64,000 nucleotides of DNA from contig JAPJBO010000940.1 in NCBI GenBank assembly GCA_030068145.1, forward strand, positions 1 to 64,000, given 5' to 3'. Positions 44,440 through 54,073 of this stretch are shown piece by piece. Position 1 is the first letter of the stretch. Every line of letters begins with the position of its first letter. A program made the translations under genes and the position numbers. A model generated the notes under the pieces. That model ran no database searches. It worked only from the letters and a program-made list of their open reading frames with translations, and was not told the origin of the DNA. This stretch comes from Diplonema papillatum. Its lineage: Eukaryota > Euglenozoa > Diplonemea > Diplonemida > Diplonemidae.

Positions 44440-44923
44440 AAAAGGACCGAACTATTCGAGCTTTAGCAAATGTTCCCGCTAAGGAGATAACAGGCCATTT
44501 ATGACACCAAAATTTGGTTTTCACAAAAGCACCCGGCAAAAGAAGGCCGGCCAATTTTCGCCGCCTAAAAAAAGGCCGGCTAGCTTGCCTTTTTTTAGAG
44601 TTAACCTTCGCTTACTGGGGGGGGGGTCGAATACAGGAGGTACCTTGAATAGAAGAGGTGCCTTGATTACAAGAGGCATTTTGGAATCTGGAAAAAAGTT
44701 GGATATTTTATTGGTCCGCATAACAGACCTTTATGACGGTTTTCTGATCGCGATGAGCTCCGACCATGGTTATGTCGATATATCGGTATCTTGTCAACCC
44801 CTAGCGGCGGTCAGATATTGATCGGTCGAAAAGAACTTTTTTTCGATATCGAAAAATCTTTTCTCGATATATCGATATATCGAAAGATATCGAAAGAAAT
44901 ATCGAAGAAAATATCGAGAAGTT
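44440..44923. other. intergenic, no gene seen
   Basis: Contains GGGGGGGGGTCGAATA at about 44617-44632 and an AT-rich palindromic run of 'tatcgatatatcgaa' type at 44840-44920. Confidence 0.5.
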
Positions 44924-46440
44924 CCACCTGGTCCGGACTAAAATATCGGGGAGAATCGGGGAGTTCGGGGAAATTCGGGGAGTTTCGGGGTAGTTCACCA
45001 CTTTCCCTGCAGCCGGCCTTGGCGAAGGCGGGGAGGGAATCATGGCCCTACCTTGCGCAGAGCGGTCCCGTGTTTGGCTATGCCCCGAAGACGACGATAG
45101 AGGCTGAGAAGGAAGGACAGACTGGGAGGTACAGGCTGACACGGTTTGACACAGGTAGCGACAGGATCCGCTGCGGCAAGGAGAGCAGGAACCGTTCCAC
45201 CAGAGGTCGTGCGGGTACAGAGACGATGCTCGTGCTCGAGTCGCAGCTGGAGACGAACAGGCACGCCTTCAATGATGAGGTCGGTCTGGGGGATGGACGT
45301 ATTTTCCACGTATGGGGAGGAAAGGATCGGACGTGCTGGTGGGACGCCTTCGAAGACGGCACCTCCGGCAAGAAGGGGCATAAGAGGGCGGCGGAGACCC
45401 AGCGCATGGAAGTAGGCGTGCACCAAGGACGAGAGAGTGTGCACGAGACATCACAAAGTGAAATGCGAAGAGTGCAAACGTCGGCAAGCGTCGGTAGCGC
45501 GCTGCTGCCGAGGCACACCACGCGGCAGGGGACGGCCTCGCCGTGAAGTATTGCGAGAAGCACAGGACGACGCAGTGCGGACGTGCAAGACGATCGCGGA
45601 ATGCTGCAGGAACTCACACCACGGATGCCTGCAGCACGATATGCCGATGTGGCGAAGAGACGGAAGCGCGGGCCTTCGCCCCCGACGGCCGAAGCGACAC
45701 CGAAGTCGAGACGCAAGCTGTGACCATCGGCCCAAAGCGCCACAAGGGAAGCGGCGGATGCCGGCGCCAACACCGCCATCGAGAACGCCGCAGAAGGCGA
45801 CGACACCAGGACGGCCGCTGGCAACAAAGCGGCGGTGTAAGGACTCGCCATCATCGAAGACAGAGACGTGCACTCCGCGGCGGGCAGAGATGCAAAACAA
45901 GGTACCAGTGACGAAGAGAGGTGGACCGAAGAGGTAGTCACGAAAGAGAGCAGATGCAGATTATCGCCACAGGCTCTTTGCATGCTAACCCTAACCACCA
46001 GGACCAGGGGCAGTTACGGTCGAAGACGGCAATTCGAGCGGAGTAAGGTTGATAACCAAAATGAGAGGCACGATGGCCATCCTGAAAGCAGGGTTGCAGG
46101 ATGATGACAGAGAGATAACGCAAGATAGAGAGTCCTCCTTATGGGGTGGTCACGCCTTCGCAGTCCCAGGGCCTCCACCCACCTGCATACGGTCGTCGAC
46201 TGACCTTTCCCGAGACGAGGGACCAGATGGGGGAAGACGACTGGGTCTGCCCGGTTTACACGTGTGCTGCAGCGTGGTCAGAAGTGGGAAGGTCATCGGG
46301 AGATGGCGGGCGTGAATACCACTTGCCCAAACCAAAACCCAAGAGGGAATTGGAGAGAATGGCAAACTCGTGGTACCGAAGGTTGCAACCACAAACAGAA
46401 GAGTCAGATGATGATTGAACCTGCGCATGGCCCCCCCACG
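44924..46440. mobile_element. transposon with CCACCTGGTCC end, longer relative of 54074-55517
   Basis: Starts CCACCTGGTCCGGAC at 44924, then subterminal TCGGGGAG repeats, then blocks matching the element at 54074-55517 in inverse orientation (45000-45150, 45200-45420, 45620-45720, 46090-46210, 46350-46400). It holds extra sequence where the other is deleted. Open frames include 44791-45546 and Cys-rich peptides KCEECKRRQ and KYCEKHRTTQC (45450-45580), which may be exons of its protein. The right terminus was not found, so the end coordinate is approximate. Confidence 0.55.
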
Positions 46441-46714
46441 CGCATGCATCCTTTCTAGAGTGTAAGTTCGCTTCGGGAACCGGGGGTTCAAAGTCTCCGG
46501 GTGACCATCGACATAAAGGTTCCTTCAAGGTACGTTTACTACTAAGCGTATCGCCTGACCGTACGTGTGCTCGTGTGCGATTGTGTGTCATTGAATGAAG
46601 TCGAATAGTCGGCAATAGGCAACGGGATTTTCGGCCTTCGGATCACCTTTTTGCTAAATGGGTTCTCTTTGAGCAAGTAAGGGCTGGGTGGGTTTGTTTC
46701 TTGGGAAAATTACA
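46441..46714. other. intergenic, no gene seen
   Basis: No motif or ORF of note. Confidence 0.4.
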
Positions 46715-47010
46715 AACATGCCCCCATAGTTTGACCGACTTTTCAAGCTTGCCCCTGGAAGTTCTTACTTTTTACAAGGTTGCCCCATATATTTACTACT
46801 TTCTACAAGGTTGCCCCCTATATTTACTAATTCTTACAAACATGCCCCTTAATAGTTCTTACTTTTTGGAAACATGCCCGTGAAGTTTTCCTTTTTTACA
46901 AACATGCCCACAAAGTTTCCATTTCTTACAAACATGCCCGTGAAGTTTCCACTTCTTACAAGGTTGCCCAATATAGTTTGCAGATCTTACAAACTTGCCC
47001 CGGGTACCCA
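46715..47010. repeat. about 26-bp minisatellite
   Basis: Around ten units of 'cttacaaacatgcccgtgaa', alternating with 'caaggttgcccc' forms. Confidence 0.9.
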
Positions 47011-47034
47011 GATTATTGCTCGAGAACCAACTAA

Positions 47035-47490
47035 ACATGCTCAAGGGACCAAAGGGAAGCTGAAAATGCGACGAATGCCTTCCTCCGAGTTGAAACCAGA
47101 GGGGAAGAGGAAGACGAAGAAGAAGAGGAAGAGGAAGAGGAAGACGACGGTGAAGAGGATTGCGAGGAGTGCGAGGAAGAAGACACCGAAGAGGAAGAAG
47201 AAGAGCACCTACAATGGCTGGACACGTGCCACTCGGATCTGCAGGCCGTAAGAGAGTGCCTCACTGACTATTCCGTCCGGGTGGGGGACTTTCCATTCAG
47301 AACAAAAAAAATGGACGCTGGCCGCTACAGAGCGGTATGCCCGACAAAGGACTGCTCGTTCTTTCTCAATGCCACATACAACCTGGAATCTGCGGAAGCA
47401 AAGGTAACAACCGTCAACATGAAGCATTCCTGCAAAGGCGCCAAGGCGAAAGATACTGTGAGCAGAGCATGGCTGGTGAAACGTGCGTGA
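47035..47490 (+). pseudogene. Mutator-like transposase N-terminal exon (acidic region + DNA-binding finger)
   Basis: A frame of 151 codons open after TAA 47032-47034, without an early ATG (first in-frame ATG 47311). Residues 22-62 are almost all Glu/Asp with CEEC embedded; from about residue 83 YSVRVGDFPFRTKK...GRYRAVCPTKDCSFFLNATYN...VTTVNMKHSCKG matches the layout of the MuDR-type DNA-binding domain (C-x4-C ... H-x-C before the transposase core). The DDE catalytic domain is not found downstream. Either a domesticated finger or a remnant. Confidence 0.5.
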
Positions 47491-47785
47491 CCTTGTTGTT
47501 TTTTAGCGTGGCGTGCGATAGAAGGAAGGGGGTGTGTGTGCATACGTTCGTTTTCTCGCTGCCCAGGAGGCTGGAGAGAGCTGCGACGGTGCTCGTGTAC
47601 TCCGCGCGGAGGTCGATGGCGGTGTCGTTTTTGCGGACCACCGCGTGGGTCCTCACTATGGCGCACGACACGGCCGCCGAGTCTATGCTCTCCGCGTGCG
47701 GCGGCAGCGGCACGTCCAGCTTGTCCAGAGCCTCGCTCACGCTCGGCCAGGCCGCGTCGGCGGAGCCCCGGAACGTTCGCGTCGA
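47414..47785 (-). CDS. possible GC-rich exon, unrecognised
   Basis: The minus frame from just after TAG at 47786 reads AAWPSVSEALDKLDVPLPPHAES...VSCAIVRTHAVVRKNDTAIDLRAEYTSTVAALSSLLGSE and reaches AAC|GTATGC near 47540, a plausible donor. Composition is protein-like and GC3-rich relative to its neighbours. No family recognised; the frame beyond the donor is not convincing. Confidence 0.3.
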   Translation of the reverse strand, partial: STRTFRGSADAAWPSVSEALDKLDVPLPPHAESIDSAAVSCAIVRTHAVVRKNDTAIDLRAEYTSTVAALSSLLGSEKTNVCTHTPFLLSHATLKNNKVTHVSPAMLCSQYLSPWRLCRNASC

Positions 47786-47909
47786 CTAGAACTGCCAGCC
47801 GCAGCCACGCTCCGGCGGCCTGCTTCGACTTGCCCTTGTCGCCGTTTTCACCACCTCCCCCGACCACAAAAATATATAACGGAAGCAGAAAAATACATAT
47901 AACGGAGGA

Positions 47910-48075
47910 AGCAGAAAATACTCGAGGGACTGCCTTGTGCTCATTTCGAAGGAGGCTAACAACTACAAAGTGGGTCTTTTTTGTTGAACGCTTACGCCCG
48001 CCACTAAACCCAGATTCACCTGTGTTTCGTGTGGGCTACAGCACATTTACCTCCTTTCGCGACAGGAGACACCAA
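47910..48075. repeat. dispersed repeat shared with the duplicated block
   Basis: 47914-47951 resembles 9328-9366 (aaaatactcgagggactgcc) and 47998-48057 resembles 8082-8141 (cgtgtgggct.cagcacattt). The two parts lie about 1.2 kb apart and in the opposite order in the block. Confidence 0.6.
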
Positions 48076-49359
48076 ACCCATTATGTCACATAACTTCCCA
48101 CGACGTGCGTGGAACTTGTTCTGGATTTTGAGGCATACACACGGTCGAAACTCCCAGGGAAGATTTTCGCCGAAAAAGGGCTGCAGATAGCCAATGTGCA
48201 AATTGGAGTGGATCTGCGCCCGCGACCGTTGGAACGATGCCGTGCCCGAGTACCCTCAAGACGTGCCCTTCTTTCAGTGGAAGCTGAAGTTTCCCATCAA
48301 GGCGCTAGCCGCCGCGCAATTGCCAAGAAGAAGAGAGCCCGCGACGCGTCAAGACGGTGCTCTCCCGCGAAACGGGCTCGCCCGCCAGCCAGATCGGCCC
48401 CGGTTGTGTCAACACCGACGCCGTCACCCTCGGTGACGCGTCTCCGACGGAACGACCTACACCTGCCTTAGAAGTACGGGGTTGTAGTGAGGCGACCGGA
48501 AATTCCTCGGAGGGATGGATGCACTCCAGCTCGTCTCTCTCTCTCTCACCCTTATGTCACACGTTCGCACATAGCATACATCCAATCCGATCTCGTTACG
48601 GTTGATCCCCCCTGCTCCCGCAACTGACCTGATGGAATCAGGACGCAACAGACAGATTGGGTCGGGGCCGCAACTATTGTTGCCAGTTTATCTGCAGTTT
48701 TAGAGTAACAGCTTGGGAATCCGGCGCATTTACCCTGATCAGTAGCGAGTTCTGGAGCGGACAGTGGCACGTTGCCACGTCGTCAAGGTAGCCCGTTCAA
48801 TGACCAGCCACAGTCAACGCCGCGTGGGTGCGGGCTTTATTATTAATCATCATCCCGTTTGGTCTTACCTGGAACGAAGATGCAGTTGCCCGCATCCAGC
48901 CGGCAATGTTTAGCAGACGTTGCCATGTAGCCCGTATTGGTCTATTTTCCTGGTCGTTGTTGACACAGCCATCTGTATCTTACGTTCAGTAGTCGTGTGG
49001 TAAAAGCCCTTATTTAGCTGGTAAAATTCTTTTTGGAGAGAAAGACTTGGACTGTTCATTGCTCGCCACAGCCAAGGCACTCTGGGTACCTGGCTTGCAA
49101 AGTCATTTCGACTGGCAGGACTCTTTTCGGTTGTTCTCAGCTTCTGATGCCTCTTTTTGCACCACGGTTTATGGTGGCGTAGACTCCTGAAAGGCGACCG
49201 TGGCTTCGTGCCGTAAGCCGTCGAAAAGGTCTTGGCGGTGTTGTTGGCATGCTCGGTGTGCCAAGTTCTCGTTTTTGGCTCGAACCGGTCACCACAGGAT
49301 AACACCCACACACCGCACATTCTCCCCGGCAGCCGCAAGTAGCCGCAAGTACTTCAACA
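48076..49359. other. no confident gene
   Basis: Around 48109-48330 two plus frames look weakly protein-like in turn (FEAYTRSKLPGKIFAEKGLQ, then WNDAVPEYPQDVPFFQWKLK), as expected for an exon pair or a frameshifted gene. The remainder shows nothing recognisable. Confidence 0.35.
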
Positions 49360-49905
49360 ATGGGTAAGCAGGGTACCTGCAAAGGTTGGACAAAAAAGGG
49401 CGAGAAATGCCGGAACCTATGCAAGATAGGGGAGCCAGGCTGTTTTTACCACGCACCCGTCCTGCGGGGGCAAGGCGTGACCGTTCCCGTGCATACAGTT
49501 CCTGACGACGAAGTTCCCGACGGCCAAGTTCCCGACGGGGTCGTAGCCGACTCCCAAAACCTGGTCGACTGCGGTGAGAATGCCGCCACGAGTTTAAAAG
49601 AAACTGGGGATGATCTCATCAAAGGCCAATTCACAGTCTGCGAGTTCCTCGTGCACACGACGACCGTGGACGCTGCCAAAAAGATGCTCGTGGGCGAAAG
49701 AATCGAAATGAACTGCCGTACGCACGGTGATTTTGAAGGAGAAGGACTGCTGGCGTGGTTCGGTGTTCCGGGTGCCACGACCGACGATGCCAAGAAATAT
49801 ACGAATCCCACAGATGACACTTTCCAGGCGTTCGGGGATGGACTCCCGGAAGAAACTCCTAGTCCACAGGAAGAAATCGGGTGGCACAAGGAACCCCCGA
49901 CCTAG
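49360..49905 (+). CDS. small zinc-finger protein with DUF5763-like N-terminus
   Basis: 181 codons from ATG 49360 in good context (A at -3, G at +4). Residues 7-31, CKGWTKKGEKC...GEPGCFYH, fit the C-x-G-x-T-x-x-G-x-x-C ... C-x2-H finger of the DUF5763 type, known from phage, viral and protist proteins of unknown function. Three short PDxxVPDG-like repeats follow (residues 46-63), then an acidic region without signal peptide or TM. It may be spliced to the Cys-rich exon at 50103-50297, because GTAACC follows the stop at 49915. Function unknown. Confidence 0.5.
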   Translation: MGKQGTCKGWTKKGEKCRNLCKIGEPGCFYHAPVLRGQGVTVPVHTVPDDEVPDGQVPDGVVADSQNLVDCGENAATSLKETGDDLIKGQFTVCEFLVHTTTVDAAKKMLVGERIEMNCRTHGDFEGEGLLAWFGVPGATTDDAKKYTNPTDDTFQAFGDGLPEETPSPQEEIGWHKEPPT

Positions 49906-50102
49906 TTCACCGGAACGTAACCAATCGTGAAGGATGCGCAGGCTCCGCCGTAACAAAACAAAAAAACCGTACACCGCGAGAGTAGGAGAAAGTAGAAAGG
50001 GAAACTAGGACCGCACTACCCTGAGCCCAAATCCTGGACGTGGTTTCAGGTGGCAAATTTGGCAAATGATCATGATCAGAAGGTCCTACTTGAGCGGTTC
50101 AG

Positions 50103-50297
50103 TTTCCTGAGGATCCTGAGGAAGAGGTCGACGTGCCACAATCGCAGTTCCACAGCTCGAGCAGGAAGTACAGTTGTGTTGCGCCATGCAAGTTCACCGC
50201 TGGACAACAGAGAACCTGGATTCCTCACACCAAAGTGTGCCCACACTGGAAAGGTCACTGTACGAAGAACAACCTCATGCGCTTCTTCAAGAAGTGA
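50103..50297 (+). CDS. possible Cys/His-rich terminal exon
   Basis: Preceded by a good acceptor (gcggttcag) and open for 64 codons: an acidic start (PEDPEEEVDVPQ), then C-x3-C-x13-H-x3-C-x2-W-x2-H-C, ending FFKK and TGA. This spacing looks like zinc ligation but matches no family I know. It could be the last exon of the gene at 49360. Confidence 0.3.
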   Translation, partial: FPEDPEEEVDVPQSQFHSSSRKYSCVAPCKFTAGQQRTWIPHTKVCPHWKGHCTKNNLMRFFKK

Positions 50298-50600
50298 GCT
50301 ACTTCGCTGCACCTTCCATGTCTTGTCATCTGCCTTCTACGTTTTCTTCATCACGCGACACGCCGCAACTTGAATCGACTCATCATTCCTTTCTATCCTG
50401 CGCGGTTGCTTCCCAGTTGAACGGATGAGGCGACAACCTTTGGCTCTGAACTGCATCCAGACTGCCGTGTGTCAAATAATAACAGGGTCAAATAATAACA
50501 AAAAAATGACCAGCCAGGCGTGTGTCGAATAAATGTTATTATTCGACCCCCCCCTTTATCCACAAACAAGGAAAATGAATTGTTTACGGAGCAGGGGGTG

Positions 50601-52376
50601 ATGTTCAAGTGGCCCGACGCGGAAGGAAGGAAGTTCACGCATCCCGAGATTGCCATTGCAGCAGACACCGTTTCGTTTCCCGTCGACCACATCGTACTCA
50701 ACCACCACGGCTACCAGTACCGCGACCCGTTTTGGCGCTGCGTCAAGAGTCACTCCCAAGACCAAGGGTGTGCGGACTGCAACTCCCGGGACCCCCTTGT
50801 AACTCTCCGCGAACACAGTGAGAAGCTCATAAAAGAGTTCTACGCAGACGACGAGGGGGTGAACATGACCGTACCGGGTTCCCCGCCTCCGGATCCCGTT
50901 TCTAGCGAACCCCGGTGCCGCATGTGCCTCGGTGCTGAGGATTGCACAGCCATACGTACCGTGTGCAGCGACTGTCAAGCTGACGAGGACCTCTGCCGCA
51001 GTCTGGCGTCCTGCATACACCAGGGTATTGCCTTGCAGCTCTGTAAGGTCTGTTTTCACGAGGTGGAGTTCTGCAAAATGTGCGGATGCCCTATTTGCTT
51101 AGACCGCTTCGCTGGGGTCGTGTATCCAGCCCAGAAGGCGATCGCTTGTGAGCTCTACAACAAGGTCTGCTCCAACTTCGATGTGAACGGTTTCACCGCG
51201 GTCAGGTTCGCGTGGTGCATCCCGAGGAAGACGTCGCTGGTGATGCAGCTCGTGAGTCGAGCAAGCGACTTTGTAAGCAAGTTTGGCCATCTGGAGATGG
51301 CGGTCAAGATGGCCGACACAGGGAAAGGCACGTTTTGGAGTGAATGGATTGCTAAGGCCCAACAGGAGAACCAGGTTCTCCACGTCCTTCTGCAGGACGA
51401 GTGCCACTATGGTATGAAGTCGAATAGTTGCTTCGACAATACGGTCTACACGAAGATTAAGGGTATGGGCAACGTCATTCACGTGATGATCAGCGCCACG
51501 CCGTACATGGCACTGAACAGTGCGTCTCAAGTGATCGAGTGGCAGCCTCCGCCTTGTGGGTACAAAGGTCGCAGGGAGCTCATAGATAACGGTTTATGGA
51601 TGGTCGATTGTTGCAAGAAAAACAACAGCGGTGGTGACCGCGAGCTCGTTTCTGGCCACGAATGCGAACCGGCGGGCACTCCGGAGGACGTTCTCGCTCC
51701 GGCGGTCCTTACGTCCGAGTACCTCCAAGCGCTCAAGGAGAAGAGCAGCATCGTTGAAGAAGTAGTCGGGTTGTTTGATACGATCGACGAATGTCTCATC
51801 GTCGTTCGTTTTAATGAGAACAAAGACGCGGAAAACTTTGAAACAGAAACTAAAGCCGTAATTGAGGAACTGAAGCGCAAAGAACATAAATGGGGAAATC
51901 TGACATCGACTGCTGCCGTCGGTCCTGAAGCGCAGACACTCCCGTTTGAGAAGCGGTTCAAGGGCGTAACGGGCTTCCTCGCACTGACGGACCGCGGTCT
52001 GATGGGCGACACGTTCCCGGAGAACGTCGCGGTCTACGACGTACGCCTTAGGCAGCCGAAGGAGATGTCAACAATTCATCAAATGCTGGGTCGTGCGTAC
52101 GGCTACGGAAACCGACCGATGGTGCTCGTCAGCAAAAACTTGCACGATTCTAGCAGCGTCCCGGAGAAAACGGAGGAAATGGAGGGCTGCCCAAATCCTC
52201 CGAAGACGAAGGGCTACTGCAACAGCAACGACAGGAAGTTGGAGCAGCAGTTTTTGTTGTGGGCGCAGCCGCAGTGTGGAAAGACAGGTGCGGTACTGTT
52301 TTTCTGCGGGTTGTTGAAGGATTGTGTGACCAATAACGGCAGATCACAGCAGCAACCGATCAGATTCAACTCTTAA
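50601..52376 (+). CDS. SF2 helicase-like protein with C-terminal Walker A
   Basis: 591 codons from ATG 50601; the frame is open to 50520 without another ATG. Residues 105-168 are Cys/His-rich (CRMC, CSDC, CKVCFHEVEFCKMCGCPIC), RING-like. Helicase motifs follow in the order II (LLQDECHYGM, 266-269), III (MISATPYM, 298-301), V (TDRGLMGDTFPE) and VI (QMLGRAYGYG, 494-503). A Walker A, AQPQCGKTG, comes only at 555-563, 28 residues before the stop; in normal SF2 proteins it precedes motif II by about 100 residues, and no candidate exists there. It is therefore permuted, or a fusion of a headless helicase to the start of a second copy. No introns are needed. An upstream palindromic gtcgaata/tattcgac (50515-50545) and C tract may mark an element end. 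Confidence 0.65.
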   Translation: MFKWPDAEGRKFTHPEIAIAADTVSFPVDHIVLNHHGYQYRDPFWRCVKSHSQDQGCADCNSRDPLVTLREHSEKLIKEFYADDEGVNMTVPGSPPPDPVSSEPRCRMCLGAEDCTAIRTVCSDCQADEDLCRSLASCIHQGIALQLCKVCFHEVEFCKMCGCPICLDRFAGVVYPAQKAIACELYNKVCSNFDVNGFTAVRFAWCIPRKTSLVMQLVSRASDFVSKFGHLEMAVKMADTGKGTFWSEWIAKAQQENQVLHVLLQDECHYGMKSNSCFDNTVYTKIKGMGNVIHVMISATPYMALNSASQVIEWQPPPCGYKGRRELIDNGLWMVDCCKKNNSGGDRELVSGHECEPAGTPEDVLAPAVLTSEYLQALKEKSSIVEEVVGLFDTIDECLIVVRFNENKDAENFETETKAVIEELKRKEHKWGNLTSTAAVGPEAQTLPFEKRFKGVTGFLALTDRGLMGDTFPENVAVYDVRLRQPKEMSTIHQMLGRAYGYGNRPMVLVSKNLHDSSSVPEKTEEMEGCPNPPKTKGYCNSNDRKLEQQFLLWAQPQCGKTGAVLFFCGLLKDCVTNNGRSQQQPIRFNS

Positions 52377-52589
52377 AGAAACAGTCTAGAAAGGGGTTCT
52401 TGTTCTTCGCGTGCACACTGTTTTACACTCTGTGCACCCGTCAGCTTTCAGAAAAACGTAAAACCCGGTTTCCCAAATAAAGCGATTTTCGTTTGTTTCG
52501 GCGGGTCCAAATAAAGAATCAAGGCGTGGCGCACCTTGGGGCTTGACACTCGCGCTGACACAAGCTCGTCGAGACGGTAAGCCACAGGG
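52377..52589. other. short spacer
   Basis: Nothing recognised. Confidence 0.4.
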
Positions 52590-52745
52590 CAGAGCGGACG
52601 GGGTCGTAGCACTGTGCTGCCTCCGGCTCAAGCTTTGCAAGCTGTGGTTGACCGTCACGTTCCTGGACCAGGAGCGGCCTTTTTCTTTTCTTTTTCTTTC
52701 TTTCTTCGGCGCTTTGTTGGTGTCATGGGGGGGCCTTCACGTGGC
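52590..52745. repeat. dispersed repeat, plus orientation
   Basis: Reads inverted at 55565-55598 and 55850-55940: gcactgtgctgcctccggct, then the ggaccaggagcggcc segment, a pyrimidine tract, then GTGTCATGGGGGGGCCTTCA. The 55.6-kb copy carries an extra insert in the pyrimidine tract. Confidence 0.8.
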
Positions 52746-53602
52746 GACTCTGTTGACCGCACCTTATTTGAATCGCGGTCGCCGATCCCCCAACCGCCAT
52801 CATGTACTTGATGCGACGCGAAACAAGTGCTGACAGCACCGCCCGGCGAATAGAGGGCCACAAAAATGGCATATAAACCGGTCGGGGGGTGCTTAGCAGC
52901 CAATGGCCTGATGGCTGAGTGCACACATAAGCAGGGCTGCACCCTCGTGTTGTAGCCGTGTTGTGTATAAGGCTTCGTGGGGGCCTGGTCAACCACCTCA
53001 TCACAATAGGCGCAAACTTTCTCGACAGTAATTGGACAGTCGGGATGCCGGGGGCGGTCTCCATGAAGAAGAGAAAAGTAAAGAAAGACCTGCCCCCTGT
53101 GCCTGCTGTCTCCGGCTACTTCGGCAGACGACACATACTACTACTACTACTACTACTTTCTTCGGCGGGTCCGGAAAAAAAATGGAGCGTTTCACCCGTG
53201 TGTGCAACCTGGTAGCCCAGTTATACCTGTGCTCCACGCGGGAAAAAGGCACGTTGTACAGAGGCCACGCGCTGCCCGTGCTCTCAACGCACGCCATCTC
53301 GAAATGTTTCGACCCAAGCCACCGGAAGTTAGCAAGGGCCTATACCTTGTCATGCGTTTACTTGCCAAAATAGCCAAGGGGGGTTACTCGGCAGCGAAGC
53401 TAGTAAACGTTGAGTAAACGCGTTTACTCCAAAATGTAAAAATATATGTAAACGTTTATAGACGGTTAATGTTTACTCGCGTCCGTGGACTAGCCACAAC
53501 TGCCCTGCTGACGTGTAGTCAACCGTAGCAGCTTTACGCTAGGGCCTTCGACGTGGACGATCGATCCTCGCGATGCGCTCTGCTTGTGTCTGGTTCCAAC
53601 TA
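52746..53602. other. no recognisable gene
   Basis: A CTA-trinucleotide run (53141-53157), and at 53400-53480 several GTAAACG...GTTTACT palindromes like the one at 56788-56800; these may be subterminal repeats of the hAT-like elements. Confidence 0.4.
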
Positions 53603-53665
53603 GAAGTCGCAGTCGGTCCCACTATCACAGAACACGGTAAGACCATACTTGGTCTCCTGGCGCAC
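53603..53665 (-). pseudogene. hAT transposase (DUF659) scrap
   Basis: 21 codons reading KYGLTVFCDSGTDCDF, the conserved start of the hAT catalytic region where the first Asp lies. It is flanked by stops. Nucleotides match 56808-56850. Confidence 0.5.
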
Positions 53666-54068
53666 TCACGTCGATCGCATCGGAAGCCATGTGCACACCA
53701 CAAGACAATCTTTGCTACTAGCAGGAGGGCGGTTGTACGGTGTCAATGTCATCTCGCACACAAGTGCTCTCAGACCATTACCCGCTGCTCTCTTCTTGAG
53801 CCGCGAGCCACACAACATGCTGTGCTGGTTTGGGTTCCTGCTGTCGTAGCGCGAACGTCATCCGTGGGACTGGAAGTATAGTCCGAGCTAGTTATAAATT
53901 TAACTGGTCATTGAGCTAGTTAATAACTAGTGAAACCCCATAATTAGTGTGTCGTGTAGAAACTCCCCTGTGCCTCGCTGTGCAGTGCAAAAAAAGTGCA
54001 AATAAGACGCGGACTCGTCACTGGCTAACCACAGTTGAAACCGGAAATGATGAGGGGGGGAATTGTTT
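53666..54068. other. no recognisable gene
   Basis: Nothing beyond short ORFs. Confidence 0.4.
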
Positions 54069-54073
54069 TCGTT

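Noticed and set aside
45970..46010. possible telomere-like CTAACCCTAACC
   Set aside because: Only two units; not an array.
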